From NCBI RefSeq assembly GCF_021049305.1, contig NZ_CP088082.1, positions 558,001 to 622,000 of the forward strand: a stretch of 64,000 bases of DNA, read 5' to 3'. This document shows positions 34,401 through 41,009 of this stretch, piece by piece (position 1 is the stretch's first letter; each line of letters opens with the position of its first letter). The DNA comes from Ideonella dechloratans (GTDB lineage: Bacteria > Pseudomonadota > Gammaproteobacteria > Burkholderiales > Burkholderiaceae_C). A model generated the notes under the pieces. That model saw nothing but the letters and a program-made list of their open reading frames with translations. It did not search any database and was not told the origin of the DNA. The translations under genes were made by a program, and so were the position numbers.

Positions 34401-35487
34401 CGTTGAGCCGCTGGAAGGCCGGGCTGTTCTTCTCGGCCAGACGCATGATGCGGCGCGCGACTTCGCGCACGTTGAGGTCGGCGCCGCGCTCGGGCGCCAC
34501 CACGATGGTGATGTCCTTCTTATTGAGCAGCCACTTCCACGAAATCACCTCGTCGGTGGGTGCCATCTTGCCGGGCGTCACGTCCGGGTTGTGGAAGAAG
34601 ATGGAGACGGTCTGGCCGTCGGACAGCTCGAAAATGGCCGCCACGTTGGCGACGCCGCGCTGCTTGAACGGCTCCGTGATCTGCATGGCGACGGGCTTCA
34701 CCTTGTCCCCGGTGCGCTCCATGACGCCGCGCAGCAGCTCCATCTTGCGCTCCAGCTTCGCATAGGGCGACACCAGCGCATCGAAGGCCAGCAGGCCATC
34801 GGCATCCTCGGTGATTTCCTGGGCCTTCACGGCATCCATCAGCAGGCCCTCGCCGGCGTCCGCGCAGCGGATTTCGTACAGGACGTGATCGAGGGTGTTG
34901 TCGTAGGGCAGCGCGTCGCTGTTCCACTGAACTTTTCGGGTCATGGTTTCCAGTCCTTCATGAGGGAGGTTGTCGGCGCGGAGCGGGCGGCGCAGGTCGC
35001 CGTTCTTGAGCCACCACTTGAGTTGAGAAATCGAGGCCGGCACCAGGCTGGCGAGGCCATTCCAGCCGCGCTCGTAGCTGTCCAGGTAGGCCCGGCGGGC
35101 CGTGTCCTCGTCGGGGAAGGCGAGCATCACCTTGTGCTCGTCGAAGCGGCCGCCCACGTTCTGATTGATGACGTAGGCCGTCTCGCTTTGCGGGTAGAAG
35201 CCGATGAAACAATCCACGGCGTCGTCGTCGGCGCCTTTCGTGCCGCTGATGTAGCCGTAGTGGGCTGCCATGCGGCTTGCCCACCGCTTGCCGGTCTTGG
35301 CGTCAATGCCCGTGCGATAGCTGCCTCGCGGCTGTTCGATGGCGAGGGGCAGGCCGTAGAGATTGGCCCGGCCCACCTTGTAGTTGCCGGCGATGCACTG
35401 CGCCTCGGTGGGCTCGGGAATCGTGTTGTTCCCGAAGGCCCCGCCGTGCGCGGCATTCTCGATGTGGAGAAACGTGGAATCGCTCAT
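30667..35487 (-). CDS. Giant polyvalent protein with N-terminal InPase domain
   Basis: The product has about 1606 residues. The first 175 match the InPase-type domain found in phage polyvalent proteins (IEQPRGSYRTGIDAKTGKRW, MAAHYGYISGTKGADDDAVDCFIG, VGGRFDEHKVMLAFPDEDTARRAYL). The rest is mostly charged helical sequence with a long coiled coil (about 375-410) and several unassigned globular parts. Such proteins are thought to be injected with phage DNA to counter host defences. The ATG at 35487 is chosen over 35496 because the latter overlaps the -10 hexamer. It heads the unit that also encodes the DarB-like protein. Confidence 0.75.
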   Translation of the reverse strand: MSDSTFLHIENAAHGGAFGNNTIPEPTEAQCIAGNYKVGRANLYGLPLAIEQPRGSYRTGIDAKTGKRWASRMAAHYGYISGTKGADDDAVDCFIGFYPQSETAYVINQNVGGRFDEHKVMLAFPDEDTARRAYLDSYERGWNGLASLVPASISQLKWWLKNGDLRRPLRADNLPHEGLETMTRKVQWNSDALPYDNTLDHVLYEIRCADAGEGLLMDAVKAQEITEDADGLLAFDALVSPYAKLERKMELLRGVMERTGDKVKPVAMQITEPFKQRGVANVAAIFELSDGQTVSIFFHNPDVTPGKMAPTDEVISWKWLLNKKDITIVVAPERGADLNVREVARRIMRLAEKNSPAFQRLNAKRAERMGAIQSLKDEITGLEAELSAAQHELEVAKVDAEDAQNKKNRAYADAVQQVSILQDAYLRATENGGTDPKTGQTKEALAAQIDRQSAEAQRLRDIANGVTPAEPPEPPHYSAQTLKTLVDSYGWEDTGHDSVVKAFPGVGPLGGQMVPDGTRKIYAGYRFDERKRYIAAIFGDDQLFDIDGRDREPADVARELNERVEAWVAERQAANGYANPAPAAAPAAVAPDLSYRRSADGLFTTFLPNTPEGEKAWRTMNATQGSEGGKILAAHTDAVIQQIRDAGYTVAEDTSGPTTAEEADALAAALEAPPQPDEQALIDAYFKSWGEEAAQINAAVAAINWEGITDTASAAAEMQKLRDAANSDRPIEKARDALEAIGIKSWDDRLASVTDSPGFKAQGDAMDAYRAATDKIQAVAKEKLIEAGKAELAALPEGAPLADVARAVFRKNGIDIGQRGEGWVARVVQQIEAKDADGLREILAGVGSDSNKASMEIFERATGVKLAKTQRERGRQIDEWAGITPEKRAELEAAKDAAWLARERERKVKESWDALKAMNVRNNGTGVVSDGQQYLLGQVAGGYDTVGSFKRGAATVYGLEKGTDLVFVNNRTFTNFLKSAIAFGGLRQALELVGAVEPKAAEAQGGAEQIAAVDAAYKFESATDSFKLWLHESLNKADYSPFVTAKAMDEAAKRHGATVEWDKALAALDDVGHAVASLEASLAVVENNAPINQAEGDILQAGLETETAKSIREAIATLTEADYAPSEEDIGGMFEAEAVTLDSSNEPPVKALLASLRSFLGQQQALDAVPALDGTEHVGTIKMAGEVIGRIDIADDGKAMVYVGAAGDERVVFPSGARAMYSDDDAVLMVDALFSMREAAAPAPAVSYADNDPDAPGIYKRDAGYLAVKQAASLLGVAVQDAEVDANLVINASIAYGGKSLKVEISPHGWVNVGSEQIMINPNVSTATTAADGQAIADAVKAQAEAAAAEGGPAGGQPEPGVDEVDYSRMFDPSVITEMNVLKHLHDSVLAAKHEGNAETAIESDRILSLFVDTLTPQQFKSYDHDKAEGVLRSKLREVEQELGLGAPPDTTPDVPELIAAGFRRVLNNDYVRAVQADDKKLQFNVRVTEDGFIVRLTVGFSGGITGAATEIGRTTDVGAAIALADAEAAKRGAGDGQADPQKAADRALFQSVIDGTVADILAPELADDLEAAYTRNQSDAELAALFEQAVAAYQAAMMAATSSLA

Positions 35488-35494
35488 GCAGGGC

Positions 35495-35536
35495 ATGGTA
35501 TGGCCCGGCCTGGAGCGGAAATCGGGGCGTTTTCCG
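35495..35536 (-). promoter_or_regulatory. Late promoter copy 4 (polyvalent protein unit)
   Basis: CGGAAAA (35536-35530) is followed at the common spacing by TACCAT (35500-35495). The predicted start of transcription (about 35488) is one base before the ATG of the polyvalent gene. Confidence 0.72.
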
Positions 35537-35538
35537 CC

Positions 35539-35727
35539 CTATTGGGGTGGCGCTTCGGCCTCTATCTCGTCGGCCCACTCGCGGGCGATTCCGGCCGCCC
35601 CCACCATCTCGCGGCCGTGTTGCGTCATGCGCCCGTTGAAGCCGCCGAAGTAGTCCATCGCCGCGCCCAGGGATTCCATGTCGGCGGCCACGGCGCGCAG
35701 GCGCGCGACGATTTCGGCAGGCGTCAT
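35539..35727 (-). CDS. Small hypothetical protein
   Basis: The 62-residue product (MTPAEIVARLRAVAADMESLG) is helical, acidic at the C-terminus and has no known motif. Its ATG overlaps the stop of the upstream gene by one base (TGATG), which supports it as a real, coupled gene. No function can be assigned. Confidence 0.55.
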   Translation of the reverse strand: MTPAEIVARLRAVAADMESLGAAMDYFGGFNGRMTQHGREMVGAAGIAREWADEIEAEAPPQ

Positions 35728-36221
35728 CAAGCGGCCGCCGGTGCAGCGGTGCCCTTGATGGCCTCGATCTGGCTGCGCACCTCGGCGATGGCGGCCTTCA
35801 GGGCGTCGCGCTTCTCGGTGAGCACCTGTTCCATCTTCGGCGCGGCGGTGCGGATGCCTGCCGGCGGGCGCGCCTGGGCGGCGGCCAGCAGTTTCTGGAA
35901 GCGGGAACGGCCCGCGTCCATCGCCTGCACGATTTCGGCGATGGCCTTCACATGGTCGCCCTGGTTCTTGATCGGCAGCACCTTGCCGTTGAGCAGCACC
36001 TGGAAGATGTCGCCCGATTGCTTGATACGCAGCACGACCTGCTGCGAGTCGGCGAAGGTCAGTGCCATTTCCCGGTAGGTGATGCCCGACGAACGCTTCA
36101 CCGCCGTGGGCACGTCCTGCTGGACGACGTTCGCGCCGGCGCGCGAGAAATAGCGGGCGGCCTGCTTGGCCGCCTTGTCCTTGGCCGACAGGTCTTCAAA
36201 GCTGAAAAGCAGGTTCTTCAT
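35727..36221 (-). CDS. Hypothetical phage protein upstream of the polyvalent genes
   Basis: The 164-residue product begins MKNLLFSFEDLSAKDKAAKQ. It has a compact N-terminal part with a beta segment (ALTFADSQQVVLRIKQSGDIFQVLLNG) and a C-terminal coiled coil rich in Lys and Glu. It resembles small proteins that accompany Dar-type antirestriction genes in other phages, but I cannot name a family. The ATG is 29 bases below the predicted transcription start of the promoter at 36257-36298, which favours it over the longer upstream frame. Confidence 0.6.
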   Translation of the reverse strand: MKNLLFSFEDLSAKDKAAKQAARYFSRAGANVVQQDVPTAVKRSSGITYREMALTFADSQQVVLRIKQSGDIFQVLLNGKVLPIKNQGDHVKAIAEIVQAMDAGRSRFQKLLAAAQARPPAGIRTAAPKMEQVLTEKRDALKAAIAEVRSQIEAIKGTAAPAAA

Positions 36222-36256
36222 GGTGGTGTCTTTCCCAGGGCGATCTAACTGCCTGC

Positions 36257-36298
36257 ATTGTGGAACCCGGCAGACGCGCGAGCGCGGCGGGTTTTCCG
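36257..36298 (-). promoter_or_regulatory. Late promoter copy 5
   Basis: CGGAAAA (36298-36292) abuts the PAAR gene stop and is followed at the common spacing by CACAAT (36262-36257). It would drive the 164- and 62-residue genes and could read on towards the polyvalent block. Confidence 0.68.
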
Positions 36299-36586
36299 TC
36301 AGCCGCCGGCGAACACCGTGCCCGAGCCGCTGGCAACGGCGCTGCCGCACGCCACCGAATCCCCAATGCGGCCGAGAGGCTTCCCATTCACGAACACCGT
36401 GCCCGAGCCTGCGGCCAGGGTCGAGTCGTGGCACGTCGGGCCGCAGCAATGGGACTGCCAGTGATCGCCCTGGCGATGCGCGCCCAGGCCATTCACGAAC
36501 ACGTCCTCGGAAGCCTGGTCGTTGGCCCGCGACGGGAAGCAGCCGTGGCCCGTGCAGGTATCTCCGAATCTAGCGACGGCGGGCAT
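36299..36586 (-). CDS. PAAR-type spike tip protein
   Basis: The 95-residue product has the PAAR layout: MPAVARFGDTCTGHGCF at the start, then DVFVNGLGAHRQGDHW and GTVFVNGKPLGRIGDSVACG, with repeated short beta segments. The Cys and His residues (CTGHGCF, HCCGPTCH) probably bind the metal at the needle tip. It would cap the gpV-like spike, whose gene lies two genes upstream. It overlaps the preceding gene by 17 bases. The length is typical for a bare PAAR domain with no toxin attached. Confidence 0.85.
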   Translation of the reverse strand: MPAVARFGDTCTGHGCFPSRANDQASEDVFVNGLGAHRQGDHWQSHCCGPTCHDSTLAAGSGTVFVNGKPLGRIGDSVACGSAVASGSGTVFAGG

Positions 36587-37067
36587 TGACGGCCTCCTTG
36601 AGTGCGTCGCGGCCAGGGTCGAAGTTGGCCCAGACGCGCAGGATGAAGTCGGCGGTGAAATCCTGGGCCGCCCCGGTCAGGGCATCTGCGCAATGCGCCG
36701 TCACGCGCAGCGTCCAGTCTTTCGTGTTGGCCGGGTTCGGCACGAAGCGGATTACCTCGTCGGCCTCGGCCGGCAGCTCGTCGAACGCCGCGCAGTGCCC
36801 GGTGACGCCCTTGATCTGGTACTCGATGTCCAGCGGCGGAAATACGCCGGCCAGAGCCTTCGGCGCCGACGCGGTGACGCCGGCGGCGTCGGCCTGGACG
36901 AGCAGGCCCGGCAGCGGTTCCAGCCCGACCACTTCGCAGCTATACCCCGTCACCGTCAGCAGCGCCTCGGCATCGGCGGCCGTGATCGGGCCTTCTGTCC
37001 AAACCTCGTCGGCCTGCACGTCATGCCAGGGCGCGGTAGCCGGGTCGGGCGTCCAGGTCAGGGGCAT
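36570..37067 (-). CDS. Baseplate-region structural protein, unknown
   Basis: The 165-residue product starts MPLTWTPDPATAPWHDVQ and appears to be beta-rich, with two halves of similar style (DAEALLTVTGYSCEVVGLE and IEYQIKGVTGHCAAFDEL). I do not recognise the family. The position between the gpV-like spike and the PAAR tip, one base after the spike gene, suggests a spike or hub accessory component. Confidence 0.55.
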   Translation of the reverse strand: MPLTWTPDPATAPWHDVQADEVWTEGPITAADAEALLTVTGYSCEVVGLEPLPGLLVQADAAGVTASAPKALAGVFPPLDIEYQIKGVTGHCAAFDELPAEADEVIRFVPNPANTKDWTLRVTAHCADALTGAAQDFTADFILRVWANFDPGRDALKEAVNARRR

Positions 37068-37068
37068 G

Positions 37069-37488
37069 TCAGTTCAGGTCGATGCGCGGGCCACGGATGG
37101 CGATGCCGTCAGGCGTCAGCACGATTTCCGACGGGCCGACAGCCAGGCGCATGGTGCCGTCGGCCAGCAGCTCCATGTTCGGGTGGTGCCAGCGCCGCCA
37201 GTCCGCCGAGTTCCCCGCCTGGGGGTTCCGGTAGCCGGTGATGATGGGATAGCGCGGGTCGCCGGCAAGAAACGCAATCCAGACGGCATCGCCGGCCAGC
37301 ATCTCGATTTCGGTGGTGTTCGCGCCCGCGCGCGACTTGTCGCCGATGGGGTACTCGATTTCCGCCTCGGGCAGCACGTCGGCGCCGTCGGTCAGACCGG
37401 GAATCTCGACGCGGCACGTCCGCCGGGCTTGGTTGTAGCTGCGCACGATGGCCGGGTAGCGGCCGGGCATGAGGCCGTAGTCCATCAT
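37069..37488 (-). CDS. Baseplate spike protein (gpV/gp5-like OB fold)
   Basis: The 139-residue product has the opening of gpV-type spike proteins (GRYPAIVRSYNQARRTCRVEIPGL), a middle OB-fold region (AGDAVWIAFLAGDPRYPIITGY) and a C-terminal beta-helix-like repeat (MELLADGTMRLAVGPSEIVL). It punctures the outer membrane together with the PAAR tip. It follows the hub gene with a 4-base overlap. No lysozyme domain is present. Confidence 0.75.
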   Translation of the reverse strand: MMDYGLMPGRYPAIVRSYNQARRTCRVEIPGLTDGADVLPEAEIEYPIGDKSRAGANTTEIEMLAGDAVWIAFLAGDPRYPIITGYRNPQAGNSADWRRWHHPNMELLADGTMRLAVGPSEIVLTPDGIAIRGPRIDLN

Positions 37489-38384
37489 TCCTCCAGCGCG
37501 CCCAGCCAGAGCCGGGTGTAGGTGTCGCTGGCACCGCCGTCGTCCGTGCCGCTGCCGAAGGCGTGCGCGGCCGTGACGACCACCAGCTTTTCGCCGCCGG
37601 CGAAGGCGATCAGGTCGCCCGCGCCGATGCGGCTGTCGTAGTCGATGCGAACCGTCTTGCGATGCACCAGGCAGCGCGTCATGTTGCGCAGGCGCTGGGC
37701 ATCCTTGAACGGGGCGTAGCGCACCGTGCGCGGCTTCTCGCGGTTGCCGAACACGGCGGCGCCGTTCGCGTCCAGAGAGAAGAACCAGGGCACCTCGTGG
37801 CGCTCCAGAAAGCCGCCATCCACGTCGTCCGATGCGTTGTCGGGCAGCGTCTTCACGGGCGCCTGCTTGAATAGGTCTGGCAACCGGACGAACTGGAGCC
37901 GGCCGGCCTTCCAGCGCACCACGCCGCCTTCCTCTTGCAGCACGCGGGCGACGTGGAAGGTCGGCGTCTCGCCCACGGGGCAGTAGAAGCGCGGTACGGG
38001 AAAATCGGCATCCACCGCCTTGATGGTTGCGCCGGCGGCCTTGTAGATCGCCGACAGGGCGGCGCTTTCCTTGATGATCGCGCGGCTTCGCACGTAGGCG
38101 ACGCCGAGGCAGGATTCCAGCAGCGCCGTGATGCGAAAGCCCGCCATCTCGCGCGTGCCTTGGGTGCTGCGCTCGGCCACGCGCACAGACTTGACGATGT
38201 GCAGCGTATCGCCGCTGCTGATGGAGAGCTTCTGGCCCTCGGCCAGCAGCTTGTCGAGGCCGGCGTCACCGGCCCGGATGTCCGCCTCCAGCGTCATCGG
38301 CACCGGCGCCAGGTCGGAGCGCAGCACGGCGGACTTGATGAGGTCGCCGCGAATCTGCTTGCCGTCGGCGAGAAAGAGAATCAC
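37485..38384 (-). CDS. Baseplate hub protein (gpD/gp27-like)
   Basis: This 299-residue protein has the beta-rich first half of hub proteins, followed by a typical late-control-D-like stretch (AIYKAAGATIKAVDADFPVPRFYCPVGETPTFHVARVLQEEGGVVRW). It joins the tail tube to the spike. Immediate neighbours are the tube gene upstream and the gpV-like spike gene, which overlaps by 4 bases, the standard order in myoviruses. The family call rests on order and general features more than on a strict motif. Confidence 0.65.
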   Translation of the reverse strand: MILFLADGKQIRGDLIKSAVLRSDLAPVPMTLEADIRAGDAGLDKLLAEGQKLSISSGDTLHIVKSVRVAERSTQGTREMAGFRITALLESCLGVAYVRSRAIIKESAALSAIYKAAGATIKAVDADFPVPRFYCPVGETPTFHVARVLQEEGGVVRWKAGRLQFVRLPDLFKQAPVKTLPDNASDDVDGGFLERHEVPWFFSLDANGAAVFGNREKPRTVRYAPFKDAQRLRNMTRCLVHRKTVRIDYDSRIGAGDLIAFAGGEKLVVVTAAHAFGSGTDDGGASDTYTRLWLGALEE

Positions 38385-38394
38385 GGCCCACCCT

Positions 38395-38778
38395 TCAGAC
38401 GGTGATGATGGGCTGGAAGAACGCCCGGTGCGGCATGTCGGCCTCGGCCTGGGTGATTTCGGCCGCTATTTCGCTGGCCGAACGCCCGAACGGGTCGATG
38501 CCCATGCCGCGCGACGCTTCCAGTTGCAGCGCGGTTTCCCGCTCCGCGTAGAGCAGGAACAGCGGGCGAATGAGCGCCCATTCGGACGTGGTGATGGCGG
38601 TGTCGCCGTCGATGTCCGGCGCGGGCGTGACGCCCTCGTGCGCGCGCAATGCGGCGAACCCGGCATAGAACCGGGTCGCCGCGACGGCCTGCGCCAGAAC
38701 CGTTTCCTCGTCCAGCAGGTTGCCGGCCGGCCGCTCTTGCGTGGCGAAGGTCTGCGCCAGGTCGGCCAGCTTCGCCAT
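38395..38778 (-). CDS. Small protein between tail tube and hub
   Basis: The 127-residue product (MAKLADLAQTFATQERPAGN) is mainly helical and acidic, with GFAALRAHEGVTPAPDIDGD in the middle. The ATG overlaps the stop of the tube gene by one base, so the shorter start at 38778 is chosen over longer readings. I do not recognise it. Tail completion or hub assembly is a reasonable guess from position only. Confidence 0.6.
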   Translation of the reverse strand: MAKLADLAQTFATQERPAGNLLDEETVLAQAVAATRFYAGFAALRAHEGVTPAPDIDGDTAITTSEWALIRPLFLLYAERETALQLEASRGMGIDPFGRSASEIAAEITQAEADMPHRAFFQPIITV

Positions 38779-39299
38779 TAGCGGTAGTCGCCCGAGTTGC
38801 CGGCGATGATTTCGCCGAAGTAGTGGTAGAACAGCGTGCCGCTGAAGGTCAGCGGCTGCGAGCGGTTCTCCCAATCGCGGTCGGGCACGTCCATCTGGAT
38901 GAACGCATCGACGATGCGCTTGGCGCGCAGGAACTTGGTGGGCGTGCCCTCGTAAATCTTGGCGTTGAAGGTGGCCCCGCCGCTGGCGTAGGTGCCGCCG
39001 CGCGTGATGAGGTTCACCAGCATTTGGTCGATGGAGCCGGCAATCGTCTCGAACATCGAGATTTGCCCTTGCTGGGCAACCTTCAGTTGCTGCGGCTGCC
39101 ACATGGTGGCGCCCAGCGGCGTCGGCACTTCGATTTCGCCAGCGGGCGAAAGCTCGGGCCAGGGCGCCTGCTTGCACAGCAGGTAGTTCCCCTCGAAACC
39201 TTCGATTTCAAAGGTGAAGTCGCTGGAAATGACCTTGGCGCCCAGGGCGCGGGTCGTGTCGTAGAAGCCCTTGAGATAGGCGGCATTGGAGACAGTCAT
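38778..39299 (-). CDS. Probable tail tube protein
   Basis: The 173-residue product is beta-rich and of the right size for a tube subunit (gp19 type). It has FTFEIEGFEGNYLLCKQAPWP, TPLGATMWQPQQLKV and LTFSGTLFYHYFGEIIAG. It lies upstream of the hub and spike genes and is headed by a late promoter with a good ribosome site (AAAGGACACGAAATG). The sheath gene is 4 kb upstream, so the tube is not next to the sheath as it often is. Confidence 0.6.
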   Translation of the reverse strand: MTVSNAAYLKGFYDTTRALGAKVISSDFTFEIEGFEGNYLLCKQAPWPELSPAGEIEVPTPLGATMWQPQQLKVAQQGQISMFETIAGSIDQMLVNLITRGGTYASGGATFNAKIYEGTPTKFLRAKRIVDAFIQMDVPDRDWENRSQPLTFSGTLFYHYFGEIIAGNSGDYR

Positions 39300-39332
39300 T
39301 TCGTGTCCTTTCGGTTGATGAAACTCCCCTGC

Positions 39333-39374
39333 ACTGTATGGCCCGGCCGCCCGTGGAACTGGCGCGGTTTTCCG
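39333..39374 (-). promoter_or_regulatory. Late promoter copy 6 (tube, hub and spike unit)
   Basis: CGGAAAA (39374-39368) is followed at the common spacing by TACAGT (39338-39333). It lies in the 109-base gap between the holin gene and the tube gene. It shares the extra block GGCCGGGCCATAC with copy 4. Confidence 0.72.
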
Positions 39375-39408
39375 GCTGCCGGCAGGGTTCGGCGCCGGAT
39401 TTCCCCTG

Positions 39409-40008
39409 TTACTTCTGGCCCGGCGAGTCCGCCGTCACCGTGCCCGGCGTCACCGCGAACTGGCGCACCTCGGCGTTGGCGCGCTGCGTCTCGCCGGTGG
39501 TGCCGAACCAGAACGCCAACACTTGCTTCAGCTCGTTGAACCAGTAGCCGACGATGGTGCCGATGGTCAGGCTGGCGGTGGCATCGCGCAGCAGCGTGTC
39601 GGCCATGCCGGAGAAAACGAAAAACACGATGCCGCCGGCGCCGAGCAGCAGCAGGACGGTGATGGACGGGCGCACCCAGTCCTTGGGCTGCTGGGCCGCG
39701 AGCTTGCGCGCGCTGTCGCGGTCGGCCGCTTCGGCGGCGTACTGCGCGGCGGCGGCCTGGAGCCGGTTCTGTTCGGCGCTCACCGCGAGCTGCTGGAGCT
39801 GCACCTTGGAATTGACCTCCAGCTCCTTGAGCTTGACGGCTGCGTTCGGGTCGCCCAGCAACGCGGTGGAAACCGCGTCCGGCGTGGCGTCCGTGCCCAG
39901 CGCCGTTGCAACGAGGCCACCCACGGCGGCGCCGGCCGGCCCGCCCAGGATTCCGCCCAGAATGGGGGCCGCCTTACCGACGACCCCGGCAACGTCTTTC
40001 CAGTCCAT
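39409..40008 (-). CDS. Holin of the 3TM (GTA-release) type
   Basis: The 199-residue product begins MDWKDVAGVVGKAAPILGGILGGPAG, the signature opening of 3TM holins. It has a helical middle region (about 60-105), a hydrophobic segment SITVLLLLGAGGIVFFVFSG and a third weaker segment (TASLTIGTIVGYWF). It should open the inner membrane for the endolysin, whose gene overlaps the start by one base. It is the last gene of the lysis cassette. Confidence 0.8.
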   Translation of the reverse strand: MDWKDVAGVVGKAAPILGGILGGPAGAAVGGLVATALGTDATPDAVSTALLGDPNAAVKLKELEVNSKVQLQQLAVSAEQNRLQAAAAQYAAEAADRDSARKLAAQQPKDWVRPSITVLLLLGAGGIVFFVFSGMADTLLRDATASLTIGTIVGYWFNELKQVLAFWFGTTGETQRANAEVRQFAVTPGTVTADSPGQK

Positions 40009-40502
40009 TACGCATCCTCCGCCGCATATTTCAGGTTGCCCACCACGCGCCGCGCCCAGCCCTTGCCGAACGTCGGCCAGGTCGAGAGCTTCGTGTAGAA
40101 GTCCAGGCGCTCGGCGTTGAAGCGCGCCAGAACGTCCGTCACGGACATGGCACGAACCGCTGCGAGCGTCACCGGGCCAACCGCGCCATCGTCAGCCACG
40201 CCCACGGCGCGCTGAAGGAAGCGGATGGCCTGGCCGATTCCGTGATTCACGGCGGCGTCGAACACCTGGAAGGCGATAGCGCCGTCGTACTGCTCCGCCT
40301 TGGCGCGGCCCCAGTAGGCCGTCCGGTAGATTTCCTTGGCTTGGTCGCGCGTCAAGTCGCGCATGGAGCCGGTGTAGCCGGCCTCGCGCGCGGTGCGCAG
40401 CGTGACGCCCCAGTTTGTTTCGCCGCCGGGGTCTTCCGGGTGGTTCACGTACCCCCCCTCGTGCCCGATCAGGCGCTCGAAAGCAATGTCGAAGTTCATC
40501 AT
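40008..40502 (-). CDS. Endolysin, glycoside hydrolase 108 type
   Basis: The 164-residue enzyme should cut peptidoglycan at lysis. It has the GH108 opening (FERLIGHEGGYVNHPEDPGG, with the catalytic Glu in GHEGGY), TNWGVTLRTA and a C-terminal peptidoglycan-binding-like part (NHGIGQAIRFLQRAVGVADDGAVGPVT). There is no signal peptide, so it depends on a holin. The start at 40502 is preferred because a G-rich ribosome site precedes it and it overlaps the stop of the small membrane protein gene. Confidence 0.85.
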   Translation of the reverse strand: MMNFDIAFERLIGHEGGYVNHPEDPGGETNWGVTLRTAREAGYTGSMRDLTRDQAKEIYRTAYWGRAKAEQYDGAIAFQVFDAAVNHGIGQAIRFLQRAVGVADDGAVGPVTLAAVRAMSVTDVLARFNAERLDFYTKLSTWPTFGKGWARRVVGNLKYAAEDA

Positions 40503-40774
40503 TTCCCCCCAGAAATGTTCGAGACGATCCCGGCCCACACCGCAGCGGCCAGTGCCGCCGCCACCACGCCGATGAATGCCAGGGTTCCGTGGTCGGCGAT
40601 CTTGCGCAGCTTCCTGCCGAAGCGAAGATCAGCACGGAATTCCTCGACGCTCTCCGGCCTATCGACATCGACGCCAAGAATGGCGAAGACTTTCTTCACC
40701 GCACGATCTGCCGCTTCAGCCGAAACCGTCTCAGGAGACAAGCAGTGCTCGTCATACTTGGATTTCTCGGTCAT
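40499..40774 (-). CDS. Small membrane protein of the lysis cassette (second holin or antiholin?)
   Basis: The 91-residue product has a polar N-terminus (MTEKSKYDEHCLSPETVSAE) and one C-terminal membrane segment (GTLAFIGVVAAALAAAVWAGIV). It lies directly upstream of the endolysin with a 4-base overlap. Size and topology fit an accessory holin or antiholin; the family is not recognised. It overlaps the upstream small gene by one base. Confidence 0.6.
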   Translation of the reverse strand: MTEKSKYDEHCLSPETVSAEAADRAVKKVFAILGVDVDRPESVEEFRADLRFGRKLRKIADHGTLAFIGVVAAALAAAVWAGIVSNISGGK

Positions 40775-40998
40775 CAGCGAGTCCTCGCAATGGTCTTAGC
40801 GACAATGCCGCAGGCGCGGATAACGTCGTTAAGTCGGTTCACAATTGCCGCCTGCGTTTTCAATTCGGACTCCCTTCCTTTTTTCCAGTCGTCGAACGGC
40901 TTGCCCTCAAAGAATTTCCTGACCGTGCTGGGCTGCATCTGCATGGCGTCGGCCAGGGATGTCGAGGAATATAGGGTGAGGCTAGAGGCCAGATTCAT
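40774..40998 (-). CDS. Small helix-turn-helix-like protein heading the lysis cassette
   Basis: The 74-residue product contains SLADAMQMQPSTVRKFFEG (about 14-32), which looks like a helix-turn-helix, and a charged C-terminus. The start is uncertain. The first ATG (40998) keeps the motif whole, but a late promoter (40968-41009) lies across this region, and a transcript from it could only use the ATG at 40944 or 40938. A DNA-binding role is inferred from the motif only. Confidence 0.45.
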   Translation of the reverse strand: MNLASSLTLYSSTSLADAMQMQPSTVRKFFEGKPFDDWKKGRESELKTQAAIVNRLNDVIRACGIVAKTIARTR

Positions 40999-41009
40999 CA
41001 GGTTTTCCG
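40968..41009 (-). promoter_or_regulatory. Late promoter copy 7 (lysis unit, overlapping coding sequence)
   Basis: CGGAAAA (41009-41003) is followed at the common spacing by TATATT (40973-40968), the best -10 hexamer of the set. Unlike the other eight it is not in a gap but spans the end of one gene and the start of the next. Confidence 0.65.
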
